DNA of 64,000 bases from Curtobacterium sp. MCBA15_009 (GTDB lineage Bacteria > Actinomycetota > Actinomycetes > Actinomycetales > Microbacteriaceae), in NCBI RefSeq assembly GCF_001864895.1, contig NZ_MJGO01000038.1, positions 91,840 through 155,839 on the forward strand, in the 5' to 3' direction. The notes under the pieces are model-generated. The model saw only the letters and a program-made list of their open reading frames with translations. It did not search any database and was not told the origin of the DNA. Numbering within the stretch: position 1 is the stretch's first letter; every line of letters starts with the position of its first letter. Made by a program: the position numbers and the translations under genes. Positions 34,016 to 42,832 of this stretch are shown piece by piece.

Positions 34016-35107
34016 ATGACGGAACGGCCGGTCGACCAGGCAGTGAGCGGTGGACGAGCGCCGCGCAACGAACCCGAGCAGCCCGGCAACGCCACGGCGA
34101 AGCACCACAACGTGTCGCTGCTCTCCGTTGCGACGACCACCGCCGAACGCGTGACGACCTCTGCGGACATCGAGCAGCGCCTGCGCGGGGTGCTCCGTCG
34201 TCTGCGTCTGCCGATGGGGCTGCTCGAGCGCGTGGCCGGGGTCATCGAGCGTCGCAACTGGGGCGAGGACCAGACCTTCCAGGACGCCGCGATCGACGCC
34301 GGACGTCGCGCGATGGCCGAGGCCGGTGTCCGTCCCGACGAGATCGGGCTGCTCATCAACACGTCGGTGACGCGCCCGCACCTGGAGCCGAGCGTCGCCG
34401 TGCGGTTGCACCACGGGCTCGGCCTGCCGTCGTCGGCGATCAACTTCGACATCGCGAACGCCTGCCTCGGGTTCGTCAACGCGATGAGCGTCGCCGCCGG
34501 CATGATCGACTCCGGGCAGATCAAGTACGCGCTGGTGGTCGACGGCGAGGACGCCGACCAGGTGCAGCTCAACACGATCGACCGCCTCAACCAGGGCGGC
34601 CGGAACCGCAAGGACTTCATGAGCGAGTTCGCGAGCCTGACCCTCGGGTCCGGTGCCGCGGCCGCCGTGCTCGGCCCGGCCGACCTGCACCCCGAGGGAC
34701 ACCGGATCATCGGCGGGGTCACCCGTGCGGCGACCCAGTGGTACGACCTGTGCGTCGGCAGCGTCGACGGCATGTTCACGGACGCGAAGATGCTGCTCAA
34801 GGGCGGCATGGAGCTCGTCGTCGCCGCCTGGACCGAGGCCCGCGCCCACTTCGACTGGGCGAACATGGACCGCTACGTGCTGCACCAGGTCTCCGACGTG
34901 CACACGAACGCGTTCGTCGAGGCCATCGGCATCCCGCGCGACAAGGTCCCCACCACGTACCAGCGGTTCGGCAACGTCGGGCCCGCGTCGATCCCGATCA
35001 CCCTGGCCGACGAGGTCGCCTCGGGTGGCATCCGTCGCGGTGACCGGGTGTTCCTCGGCGGCGTCGGCTCGGGCATCAACACGGCGATGATGGAACTGCA
35101 CTGGTGA
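34016..35107 (+). CDS. oleA: OleA: acyl-CoA head-to-head condensing thiolase
   Basis: 363 aa. Triad C150 (IANACLGF), H290 (YVLHQVSD) and N320 (RFGNVGP), plus E124 in HLEPSVAV, the residue that reaches into the partner active site in OleA and distinguishes it from FabH. Condenses two fatty acyl-CoAs to a 2-alkyl-3-ketoalkanoate, first step of long-chain olefin synthesis. ATG 34016; ATG 33989 and GTG 34007 in frame are alternatives near TATGTAT. Overlaps oleBC by 4 nt. Confidence 0.9.
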   Translation: MTERPVDQAVSGGRAPRNEPEQPGNATAKHHNVSLLSVATTTAERVTTSADIEQRLRGVLRRLRLPMGLLERVAGVIERRNWGEDQTFQDAAIDAGRRAMAEAGVRPDEIGLLINTSVTRPHLEPSVAVRLHHGLGLPSSAINFDIANACLGFVNAMSVAAGMIDSGQIKYALVVDGEDADQVQLNTIDRLNQGGRNRKDFMSEFASLTLGSGAAAAVLGPADLHPEGHRIIGGVTRAATQWYDLCVGSVDGMFTDAKMLLKGGMELVVAAWTEARAHFDWANMDRYVLHQVSDVHTNAFVEAIGIPRDKVPTTYQRFGNVGPASIPITLADEVASGGIRRGDRVFLGGVGSGINTAMMELHW

Positions 35108-37881
35108 CGTCGCGGCTGCCCCGCGTCGCCGCGAGCACCGCTCCGGCGACGCAGCCGCCCTCCCTGCCCGGACTCGACCCCGCCTGGTCGCGTCTGGTCA
35201 CGGTCCCCGAGTGGTCCGAAGAGCGGACTGGGCCCACGCCGCCGGTTCCGGAGCGGCGCGCCAGCGGCGCGCCGGCCGTGCCGGTGGGGAGAGGCACGGA
35301 TCGCGCCGCGCGCACCTGGCACCTCCTCGACACGGCCGGGTCCCTGGCCGCGCTCGGCGTGGAGCCGGTCGGCACGATCCTCTGCGTGCACGGCAACCCG
35401 ACGTGGTCGTACCTGTGGCGGTCGGTGCTCCGCGCCTCGCTCGAGACCGCCCGCGCGGGTGGGCCGGCTTGGCGCGTGGTCGCCGTCGACCAGCTCGACA
35501 TGGGCTTCTCGGAGCGCACCGGCGTCGAGCGCGGGCTCGCGCAGCGCGTCGCGGACCTCGGCGCCCTGACCGACGAACTCGGGCTGACCGGCCCCGTCGT
35601 CACGCTCGGCCACGACTGGGGCGGCGTCGTGTCGCTCGGCTGGGCCGTCGACCACCCCGAGGTCCTCGCGGCAGCGATCACGTGCAACACGGCCGTGCAC
35701 CAGCCCGACGACGCGCCGATCCCGGCGCCCCTCCGCCTCGCACTCGGGCCGGGCATGCTCGGCCGCGCCACGGTCGTGACGCCGGCGTTCCTCGAGACGA
35801 CCCTCGCCATCGCGCACCCGAAGCTCGAGCGCGCCGTGGCCGACGCGTACCGAGCGCCCTACAGCGGAGCTGCCCGCCGCGGCGGCATCGGCGGCTTCGT
35901 CGCCGACATCCCCGTCGACGCGGACCACCGGAGCGCCGCCGAGCTCGACCGGATCGCCGCGGGCGTCGCCGCGCTCGAGGTCCCGGCGCTGCTGCTCTGG
36001 GGACCCCGCGACCCGGTGTTCCTCGAGCGCTACCTCGACGACCTCACCGCCCGGCTGCCGCACGCCGACGTGCACCGCTTCGAGGGCGCCGGCCACCTGC
36101 TGCCCGACGACGCCGACGTCGCCGGCACGGTGCTCGACTGGCTGGGTGACCGCCTGCCGGACGGGAGCGTCCCCGACGACGCCACCCCGGGCCTCCCGTC
36201 CGCCCCCGACCAGCACGCGGACGCGAGCCGCCCGCTGTGGAGCCGTCTCGACGAGCTGCGCGACAGCGACGACGCAGCCCTGGTCGAGATGGCCGCCGCC
36301 GGCGGGCCCCGCACGGTCTCGTGGCGGCTGCTCGCCCGCCGCGTCGACGAGATCGCGGCCGGCCTCGCGGACCTGGGCGTCCGCAGCGGCGACCGTGTCT
36401 CGCTGCTCGTGACACCGGGTGCCGACCTGACCGCGGTGCTCTACGCCTGCGTCCGCATCGGAGCGGTCGTCGTCGTCGCCGACGCCGGGCTCGGACTGCG
36501 CGGACTGACCCGTGCGGTGCGCGGCGCCCGGCCGGCGTGGATCATCGGCGCGCTGCCCGGACTCGGAGCGGCCCGTGCGCTCGGGTGGCCGGGGCGGCGC
36601 ATCGCGACCGTCGCGCTGCCGGCCTCCGCACGCCGCGCACTGCGCGTCGAGCACACCCTCGTCGACGTGGCGCGACGCGGCGCCCGTCGGCTCGCGAGCG
36701 GGGCGACGCTGCCGGCCGCACCGGACGCCGGAGCCCCCGCCGCGGTGCTCTTCACCTCGGGGTCGACCGGCCCCGCGAAGGGCGTCGTGTACACGCACGG
36801 GCAGCTCGGCGCGGTGCGGGACGTCCTGGCGGCGCAGTACGACATCGGGGTCGGCACCGGACTCGTCGCGGGGTTCGCCCCCTTCGCGCTGCTCGGCCCC
36901 GCCCTCGGCGCGCGCTCGGTCGCCCCGGACATGGACGTCACCGCTCCCCGGACCCTGACGGCCCGGGCCGTCGCCGACTCGGTGGCCGCTGCGGACGCGA
37001 CCGTGGTGTTCCTGTCGCCGGCCGCGCTGGCGAACGTCGTCGCGACGGCCCCGGCGCTCACCGACGACGACCACCGCGCGCTCGGACGGGTCCGGCTGTT
37101 CCTGTCCGCCGGCGCACCGGTGTCCGAGCCGCTGCTCGCCGCGGCGACGGCGCTCATGCCGAACGCGAGCGCGCACACGCCCTACGGCATGACCGAGGGC
37201 CTGCTCATGACCGACGTCGACCTGGACGGGGTGCGGTCCGCCGCCGCCTCGGCGCAGGAGGGCATCTGCGTCGGCGTCCCCGCGGCGAACGTGCGCGTCC
37301 GGATCGCGCCGCTCGACGCCGACGGCCTGCCGACCGGTGCGCTGACCGACGAGCCCGGCGTCACCGGCGAGATCGTCGTCGCGGCGCCCCACGTCCGCGA
37401 CCGGTACGACCGGTTGTGGCGGACGAACCGGACCGCACGGCTCGGCGTCGCGGACCCGCGCGGGCACCGCACCGGCGACGTCGGACACCTCGACGGGTCG
37501 GGCCGGCTCTGGGTCGAGGGACGACTGCAGCACGTGCTCAGCACGGCCGACGGTGTCGTGACGCCGGTCGGGCCGGAGCAGCGCATCGAGTCCGTCAGCG
37601 GTGTCGGGCGCGCCGGCGTCGCCGGCATCGGGCCGCGCGGCACTCAGCAGGTCGTGGCCGTGGTCGAGCGCTCCGGCGCCGGCCGCCGGTCCCGCCGCCC
37701 CGCGCTCGCCGACCCCGCGCTGGCCGCGGCGGTGCGTGCCGCCGCCGGTGTGCCGCTCGCCGCGGTGCTGACGGTCCCGGTGCTGCCGACGGACATCCGG
37801 CACAACTCCAAGGTCGACCGGGCACGGCTGTCGCGGTGGGCGGAGCGGGTCCTCGCCGGCGGGCGGATGGTCCGACCGTGA
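35104..37881 (+). CDS. oleBC: OleBC fusion: beta-lactone decarboxylase + beta-lactone synthetase
   Basis: 925 aa. Residues 1-345 form an alpha/beta hydrolase of the haloalkane-dehalogenase type with Asp nucleophile in GHDWGGVVSLG and His in GAGHLLPDD (OleB, releases CO2 from the beta-lactone to give the cis-olefin). Residues 370-925 form an AMP-dependent ligase, FTSGSTGPAKGV at about 548, YGMTEG at about 692 and a C-terminal RHNSKVDRARL at about 900 (OleC, makes the beta-lactone). The fused form is known from actinobacteria such as Micrococcus. GTGA overlaps on both sides. Confidence 0.9.
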   Translation: MTSRLPRVAASTAPATQPPSLPGLDPAWSRLVTVPEWSEERTGPTPPVPERRASGAPAVPVGRGTDRAARTWHLLDTAGSLAALGVEPVGTILCVHGNPTWSYLWRSVLRASLETARAGGPAWRVVAVDQLDMGFSERTGVERGLAQRVADLGALTDELGLTGPVVTLGHDWGGVVSLGWAVDHPEVLAAAITCNTAVHQPDDAPIPAPLRLALGPGMLGRATVVTPAFLETTLAIAHPKLERAVADAYRAPYSGAARRGGIGGFVADIPVDADHRSAAELDRIAAGVAALEVPALLLWGPRDPVFLERYLDDLTARLPHADVHRFEGAGHLLPDDADVAGTVLDWLGDRLPDGSVPDDATPGLPSAPDQHADASRPLWSRLDELRDSDDAALVEMAAAGGPRTVSWRLLARRVDEIAAGLADLGVRSGDRVSLLVTPGADLTAVLYACVRIGAVVVVADAGLGLRGLTRAVRGARPAWIIGALPGLGAARALGWPGRRIATVALPASARRALRVEHTLVDVARRGARRLASGATLPAAPDAGAPAAVLFTSGSTGPAKGVVYTHGQLGAVRDVLAAQYDIGVGTGLVAGFAPFALLGPALGARSVAPDMDVTAPRTLTARAVADSVAAADATVVFLSPAALANVVATAPALTDDDHRALGRVRLFLSAGAPVSEPLLAAATALMPNASAHTPYGMTEGLLMTDVDLDGVRSAAASAQEGICVGVPAANVRVRIAPLDADGLPTGALTDEPGVTGEIVVAAPHVRDRYDRLWRTNRTARLGVADPRGHRTGDVGHLDGSGRLWVEGRLQHVLSTADGVVTPVGPEQRIESVSGVGRAGVAGIGPRGTQQVVAVVERSGAGRRSRRPALADPALAAAVRAAAGVPLAAVLTVPVLPTDIRHNSKVDRARLSRWAERVLAGGRMVRP

Positions 37882-38846
37882 GGGTGCTCGTCACCGGGGC
37901 GAGCGGGTTCCTCGGCCGGGCGACCGCCGCGGCGGTGCGGGACGCCGGGCACGAGGTCCGGACCTTCCAGCGCCGTCCGTCCGGCGTCGCCGGCGTGCAG
38001 GACGTCGCCGGCACGATGACGGACGCCGCGGCCCTGTCGCGCGCCGTCGTCGGCGTGGACGCCGTGGTGCACCTCGCCGCGAAGGTGTCGCTCGCGGGCG
38101 ACCCGGCCGAGTTCGGACGGGTCAACGTCGACGGCACCCGGCTGCTGCTCGACGCCGCACGCGACGCCGGGGCCGAGCGCTTCGTCTTCGTGTCGTCGCC
38201 GTCGGTCGCGCACACCGGCAGCTCGCTCACCGGCGCCGGTGCGGGTCCCGCGGAACCGACCCGGGCCAGGGGCGACTACGCCCGGACCAAGGCCGCCGCG
38301 GAACTGCTCGCACTCGGGGCCGACGCGGCGGGGTTCGCAGTGGTCGCGGTCCGGCCGCACCTGGTGTGGGGGCCGGGGGACACCCAGCTCGTCGGGCGCA
38401 TCGTCGAACGGGCCCGGGCCGGTCGGCTGCCGCTGCTCGACTCCGGTGCAGCGCTCATCGACACCCTCTACGTCGACAACGCGGCGTCCGCGATGGTCGC
38501 CGCGCTCGACCGCGCGGCGGACGAGCGGGTGCACGGGAACGCCTACGTCGTCACGAACGGCGAACCGCGCCCCGTCGCGGACCTGCTCGCCGGGATCTGC
38601 ACCGCCTCGGGCGTGCCGGCACCGCGGTGGCACGTGCCGGCCGCGGTGGCACGGGCCGCCGGCTCGCTCGTCGAGGCCGTCTGGCGGGTCCGACCCGGGC
38701 AGGACGAACCGCCGATGACCCGGTTCCTGGCCGAGCAGCTGTCGACGGCGCACTGGTTCGACCAGCGTCGGACCCGCGCCGACCTGCGGTGGACGCCGTC
38801 GGTGACGATCGACGAGGGCCTGGCGCGTCTCGCGGCGGCTCGCTGA
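37878..38846 (+). CDS. oleD: OleD: NADPH-dependent 2-alkyl-3-ketoacid reductase
   Basis: 322 aa. VTGASGFLGRA Rossmann loop, YARTKAAAE catalytic Tyr-Lys, RPHLVWGPGD and NEAYVV-like AYVVTNGEP segments of the 3beta-HSD/OleD group. Reduces the OleA product to the beta-hydroxy acid used by OleC. GTG 37878 overlaps the oleBC stop. Third gene of a complete ole operon; a close relative lies at 11213. Confidence 0.9.
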   Translation: MRVLVTGASGFLGRATAAAVRDAGHEVRTFQRRPSGVAGVQDVAGTMTDAAALSRAVVGVDAVVHLAAKVSLAGDPAEFGRVNVDGTRLLLDAARDAGAERFVFVSSPSVAHTGSSLTGAGAGPAEPTRARGDYARTKAAAELLALGADAAGFAVVAVRPHLVWGPGDTQLVGRIVERARAGRLPLLDSGAALIDTLYVDNAASAMVAALDRAADERVHGNAYVVTNGEPRPVADLLAGICTASGVPAPRWHVPAAVARAAGSLVEAVWRVRPGQDEPPMTRFLAEQLSTAHWFDQRRTRADLRWTPSVTIDEGLARLAAAR

Positions 38847-39173
38847 CGCGGGGGCGGTCCGGGCGCGGGCCGGGCGGGCGCGGGCGGGCCGGGCGGGCGC
38901 GGGCCGGGCGCGGCGCTGGCCGGGGTGGGCCGTGGGGCGTCGCGACGTCGTGCGACGAGGTCGACGTCGTGCGACGTCGACGATGTCGTCGGGGGTCAGC
39001 GCGCCCGGCGCAGCGACGTCCGACGCAGCGCCGCCCGACGCAGCGCCGCCCGACGTAGCGCCGCCCGGCTCAGCGACGCCCGACGCGACGCCGCCCGACG
39101 GAGCGCCGCCTGACGCGACAAGACCGACGTCGTGCGACACCGACGATGTCGCACGCCCCGCACACCCCGAGCG
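38847..39173. repeat. repeat-filled gap: GC run, 15-bp minisatellite, flanking 26-bp repeats
   Basis: 327 bp without a credible gene. 38860-38930 is a G/C low-complexity run. 38990-39120 is a minisatellite of about eight 15-bp units (core CGACGCAGCGCCGCC). It is flanked by two near-identical 26-bp repeats, 38963-38988 and 39126-39151 (GACGTCGTGCGAC, 2 variable bases, then CGACGATGTCG), in direct orientation. Confidence 0.75.
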
Positions 39174-39818
39174 TCAGACCTGGTCGGCGGCGACGTACAC
39201 CCACGCGGTCGTCCCCGAGGCGAGCGTCACCTCGATCCGCCGGTAGTCCGCCACCTCGTAGGCGTCGACGGCCTCGAGCTGCCAGGCGAAGCCGAGCACC
39301 AGGACGGCGCCGTCGACGCGGTCCTCGGCGGTGCCGCGGCGCAGGATCGGGTGGCGGTCCGACCCGCTCGTGCGGACCACCTCGGGATCGGTGATCGTGA
39401 CGTGGTCGATCCGCCACCCGGGCAGCGAGTCCGGCTCGGTGCGGACCACCCCGTCGAACAGGGCGTCCTGCACGGCGGACTGCTGCAGCGTGCCGTAGGA
39501 GAAGACCCGGTGCGGGCCGTCGGGCTCGATGCGCGGCCGGCGAGCGGGACGCGGCGCGATGGTCGGCGTCGTCGACCACACGACGGCCCCGGCGAGTCCG
39601 GTGAGACCGAGGTGGAGAAGCCCGAGCACGGCGAGCACGCCGCCCCAGAGGACACCGGACGTGTCGCCGGGACAGGGGACCGTGTACTCGTCGTCGCCGC
39701 AGACGGCGGAGGCGTGCACGACACCGACGACGATGCCGACCAGGCCGACGACGAGCAGGAGGACGGCGAACCCGCCGAGGGCGACGACCCAGCGCTGACC
39801 GGGGGAGAGGCGTGACAC
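39174..39818 (-). CDS. membrane-anchored gamma-glutamylcyclotransferase-like protein
   Basis: 214 aa. Two N-terminal helices (12-36 and 55-82) with a short external loop carrying a Cys pair (AVCGDDEYTVPCPG), then a cytoplasmic AIG2/GGCT-like domain 105-213: FSYGTLQQSAVQ (YGTL loop), GWRIDHVTI, and EAVDAYEVADYRRIEV with the conserved Glu. Such domains make 5-oxoproline from gamma-glutamyl amines or bind small ligands. Fusion to membrane helices is unusual. Convergent with nothing; upstream of the stress operon on the same strand. Confidence 0.75.
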   Translation of the reverse strand: MSRLSPGQRWVVALGGFAVLLLVVGLVGIVVGVVHASAVCGDDEYTVPCPGDTSGVLWGGVLAVLGLLHLGLTGLAGAVVWSTTPTIAPRPARRPRIEPDGPHRVFSYGTLQQSAVQDALFDGVVRTEPDSLPGWRIDHVTITDPEVVRTSGSDRHPILRRGTAEDRVDGAVLVLGFAWQLEAVDAYEVADYRRIEVTLASGTTAWVYVAADQV

Positions 39819-39866
39819 ACGCTCACCGTAGCGGAGCAGGGGGACGGTGGTGGTGCCGCGTCCGGG

Positions 39867-40283
39867 TCAGCCGGTGAAGCGCTGCCAGAGCTCGGTGACG
39901 ATCGGCCAGACGTCCCCGGCCCGGTCGGCCGAACCGACGGCCACCAGCACCACCGGGACGACGGTCACGGCGACGGACACCAGGACCGCCAGCACGACCG
40001 CGATGGTCGCGGTGGTGGTGTGCCGTCGCGTCACCGCGAGGGCGAGCAGGGCGAGCACGACGACGGCCCCGAGCAGCGCGACGACGGTGACGCGCACGAA
40101 CGGGAACGGCACGAGCCCCGCGGTGGTGGCGGTGACGCCGCCGAGGAAGCCGACCAGGGGCAGGAACGCCCCGAACAGCACCCCGGCGACGAGCACGATG
40201 CCGATGCCGCTCGCGATCCAGACGCCGCGGGGCCGGGGCCGGCGGGCACGAGGCCGCCGGCCGCCGGACCAGGCGGTGGTCAC
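39867..40283 (-). CDS. three/four-TM small membrane protein
   Basis: 138 aa. Basic head (RRPRARRPRPRG) then four hydrophobic stretches (about 20-45, 48-70, 72-95 and 100-125). GTG 40283 overlaps the Gls24-LEA stop (GTGA), so it closes the stress operon. No family recognised; a membrane partner for the Gls24 proteins is plausible. Confidence 0.65.
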   Translation of the reverse strand: MTTAWSGGRRPRARRPRPRGVWIASGIGIVLVAGVLFGAFLPLVGFLGGVTATTAGLVPFPFVRVTVVALLGAVVVLALLALAVTRRHTTTATIAVVLAVLVSVAVTVVPVVLVAVGSADRAGDVWPIVTELWQRFTG

Positions 40284-41347
40284 GGCCGGGTCCGGCCGGT
40301 GGCGTCTCCCGTGTCGGGGGGCGTCGCCGCGTGTGCTGCCGAACTCGCGTCGGCGGCCGCTGCGGCTGCTGCTGCGGCGTCCTCCGCTGCCTCGTCGGCC
40401 GCTTCGGCGGCACGGGCTGCGGCAGCGGCGGCGGCGGTGGCGTCGGCCTCCCCGTCCGCAGCGTCCGCGGCTACGGCGTCGTCGGCTCCGGCCGCCCGCG
40501 CGCGGTCGGCGGCGTCGCGGGCGTCGGCGGCAGCGTCCTCGGCGCCTCGGGACGCCTGGTCGAGCGCGTCCGAGGCCGCGTCCTGCACCCGGCCGGCGGT
40601 CGTGCTCGCGGCGTCGACGGCGTGCCCGGCGGCGTCGCGGGTGGCGTCGGCCGCCTGCTTCGCCGCGGCGGCGGTCGCGTCCGCCGCCCGCTTGCCGTCC
40701 TCGGCGGTCGCGTCGGCGGCACGCTTGCTGGTGGCGGCGGTGGCATCGGCGGCGCGCTTCGTGGCGTCGGCAGTGGCGTCCGCCGCACGCTTCGTCGCGT
40801 CGACCGTCGCGGCAGCGGCGTCCTTCGTGGCGTCTGCGGTGGCCGCGGCTGCGCGCTTCGTGGCGTCGGAGGCCGTGGTCGCGGCGTCCTTCGTGGCCTC
40901 GAGGGCGGACGACGCGGCGCGTTCCACGGGCGAGGGCTCGTCGTCGAACGGACCGTGCACGTCGAGGACGCGGACGTCCACCTCGGTCGGCAGCGTCGAG
41001 AGCTGTCGCACCGCGGCCGTGACCTGCCGACGGACCTCGTCGGCCACGGTCAGGACGGGCTGCGGGTAGCGGACGATGACGGAGACCTGCACGGCGAGTG
41101 CGTCGTCCTGTTCGTCGACCTGCACCCCGGCCGTCCCCGCCGAGCGGCCGAGCCGCTTGCGGAACTCGTCGGCGGCCCGGGACGCGATCCCGCCGAGGTG
41201 GTGCACGCCGGGCACGGCCAGCGCCGTCTCCGCCGCGGTGCGTGCGACGAGGGCCACGGTGCCCGCGTCGTCGGGCAGCGGCTCCGTGAGCTCTGCGGGC
41301 AGGGGCACCGCGGTGACCTGCGTGTGCGCGTCGGTGTCGTGCTGCAT
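40280..41347 (-). CDS. Asp23/Gls24 domain fused to LEA-like Ala/Lys/Asp repeat tail
   Basis: 355 aa. Residues 25-130 form an Asp23/Gls24 domain (ARTAAETALAVPGVHHLGG, VQVSVIVRYPQPVL, RVLDVHGPF). Residues 140-330 are almost only Ala, Asp, Thr, Lys in 11-residue steps (ATKRAADATAD repeated), the composition and period of LEA group 3 desiccation-protectant helices. The end is Ala-rich and acidic. AGGAGG precedes ATG 41347. Probably links envelope-stress scaffold to protection against drying or aggregation (inference). Confidence 0.75.
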   Translation of the reverse strand: MQHDTDAHTQVTAVPLPAELTEPLPDDAGTVALVARTAAETALAVPGVHHLGGIASRAADEFRKRLGRSAGTAGVQVDEQDDALAVQVSVIVRYPQPVLTVADEVRRQVTAAVRQLSTLPTEVDVRVLDVHGPFDDEPSPVERAASSALEATKDAATTASDATKRAAAATADATKDAAAATVDATKRAADATADATKRAADATAATSKRAADATAEDGKRAADATAAAAKQAADATRDAAGHAVDAASTTAGRVQDAASDALDQASRGAEDAAADARDAADRARAAGADDAVAADAADGEADATAAAAAAARAAEAADEAAEDAAAAAAAAADASSAAHAATPPDTGDATGRTRP

Positions 41348-41377
41348 GGTTCCTCCTCGTTCGGGTCTGCGGGAACG

Positions 41378-41411
41378 CCACGGGGCACCCGTCTGCGCGG
41401 GTGCCCCGTGG
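41378..41411. terminator. hairpin inside stress operon
   Basis: Perfect 14-bp stem CCACGGGGCACCCG with its complement at 41398-41411 around TCTGCG, between the csbD-like gene and the Gls24-LEA gene. It may be a partial terminator or mRNA-processing site setting different levels for the two halves of the operon. Confidence 0.6.
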
Positions 41412-41423
41412 TGGTCGTGCGAC

Positions 41424-41597
41424 TCAGTGCTTGAAGACGTCCTTGACGTCCTCACCGGTCTGCTTCGCGCTCGCAGCCGTCTGGTCCTTCTTGCCCTCGG
41501 CGACCTTCGAGTCGTCGTTGGTCGCGTTCCCGAGGGCCTCCTTCGCCTTGCCGGCGAGGTCCTGGGCGGCGTTCTTGATCTTGTCGTCGAGTCCCAT
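41424..41597 (-). CDS. CsbD-family stress protein
   Basis: 57 aa: MGLDDKIKNAAQDLAGKAKE then ALGNATNDDSKVAEGKKDQ, ending VKDVFKH. Matches CsbD (short, Lys/Ala-rich, amphipathic). In Bacillus CsbD is SigB-induced; role unknown. ATG 41597 has GGAAGGAACCC upstream. 90 bp downstream of amaP-like gene, same operon. Confidence 0.85.
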   Translation of the reverse strand: MGLDDKIKNAAQDLAGKAKEALGNATNDDSKVAEGKKDQTAASAKQTGEDVKDVFKH

Positions 41598-41687
41598 GAG
41601 GGTTCCTTCCTTCGGTCGGGCGCATGGCCCGGGGTGGTGGGTGGTGCTGGTGGGCCGGGAGGCCCGTGGTGCGTCGTCCGGTCGGCG

Positions 41688-42251
41688 TCAGTGGACGCGG
41701 GTCGGCTTCGCGAGCGCGGAGCGGGTGCCGCCGGTCAGGTGCACCAGGACGGGCACCTCGCGGCCGAGGGTGCGGTCGAGCACCGCGACGGCCCGGTCGA
41801 CGGCGTCGAGCACCGTGACGGCGTCGCCGCCGCGGCGGACCGCTACCCGGATCCGGGCGGCGCGCTGCCGGCGGACGAGGTAGGTGTCGACGCGGGAGCC
41901 GACGACGTCGCGGACGCCGGACAGCTCGTGCTCGACGACGTCGCGGACGAGGGCGACGTTGACCGTGACGGCGTCGTCGCCCGAACGCTCGCGGACGGCG
42001 ACGGCGGTGCCGCCCCCGCCGCGGGTGAACGCGTAGAGGAGTGCGAGCACGATCACGACGGCGCACACGGCGGCGACGATCCAGAGCGACGACGCGGGGA
42101 CCGTCAGGCTGCTCGGCAGGTCGACGTACGGCGAGATCGCGTCCTGCACAGCCGGCAGCACGCCGGCGCCCATCGCCAGCCCGACGACCACGGCGACCAG
42201 GCCGAGGACGAACAGGATGATGCGGTTGAGGGTGCGGTTGCTCTTGGTCAT
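41688..42251 (-). CDS. AmaP-like membrane anchor of Asp23
   Basis: 187 aa. Two transmembrane helices (about 9-32 and 55-77) followed by a cytoplasmic alpha/beta domain (VALVRDVVEHELSGVRDVVGS, then RIRVAVRRGGDAVTVLDAVDRAVAVL). Matches the AmaP family that anchors Asp23 to the membrane in staphylococci. ATGA overlap with the DUF6286 gene. Confidence 0.75.
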   Translation of the reverse strand: MTKSNRTLNRIILFVLGLVAVVVGLAMGAGVLPAVQDAISPYVDLPSSLTVPASSLWIVAAVCAVVIVLALLYAFTRGGGGTAVAVRERSGDDAVTVNVALVRDVVEHELSGVRDVVGSRVDTYLVRRQRAARIRVAVRRGGDAVTVLDAVDRAVAVLDRTLGREVPVLVHLTGGTRSALAKPTRVH

Positions 42252-42823
42252 GCGAGTGTGCCCTTCTCCTCGACACGGACGCGGACGTTGCGGCCGAAGC
42301 GCTCGTCCAGACCCGACAGGCGGTCCCGGACGGCGTCGTGCACGGCCTGCTCGTCGACCGGGATGCCGGTGACGGGCACGATGCGGACGTCGGTGCGTCG
42401 GCCGCGGGCGGTGGCGGAGGCGTTGCCCTCCGGTACGCCCGCCGCGGTCCCGGCGGCGTTCGCCGCGGTCGAGGCCACGATGCGGGTGTCGATGACGACG
42501 GCGCCGCGGTCGTGCTCGACGACCGAGCGGTGCTGTCGCCCCGGCTTGAGGGCCAGGACGATCAGCACGATGCCGAGGACCACGAGCACCACGGCGACGA
42601 CCTCGATGATCGTGACGAAGGCGGTGTCCGGCTGCAGCGCGGTGTCGACGGCGGTCTGCGGGTCGGCGAGGAGCGGAGCCCGGCCGAGGGCGCGGAGCAC
42701 CGACTCGGTGCCGATCCAGGCGGCCACCAGGGCGAGCACCACGAGCGACACCGCCACGGCGGTGGAGCGCGAACGGTGCACGCTCCGGCGACGGATGCGT
42801 CGTTCGACGGAACCGTTGCTCAT
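42248..42823 (-). CDS. DUF6286 membrane protein of Asp23 cluster
   Basis: 191 aa. Basic head, two helices (25-45 and 70-95), then an alpha/beta domain with DTRIVASTAANAAG and AVHDAVRDRLSGLDERFG: DUF6286, found in actinobacterial Asp23 operons. AGGAGG upstream of ATG 42823. Likely another membrane anchor paralogous to AmaP. Confidence 0.75.
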   Translation of the reverse strand: MSNGSVERRIRRRSVHRSRSTAVAVSLVVLALVAAWIGTESVLRALGRAPLLADPQTAVDTALQPDTAFVTIIEVVAVVLVVLGIVLIVLALKPGRQHRSVVEHDRGAVVIDTRIVASTAANAAGTAAGVPEGNASATARGRRTDVRIVPVTGIPVDEQAVHDAVRDRLSGLDERFGRNVRVRVEEKGTLA

Positions 42824-42832
42824 GATGGCCTC

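Noticed and set aside
38932-39246. Pro/Asp-rich small protein (plus strand) or Gly/Ala-rich protein (minus strand) across the minisatellite
   Set aside because: Both readings come from the 15-bp unit, have no ribosome site, and the plus-strand frame runs into the next gene on the other strand.
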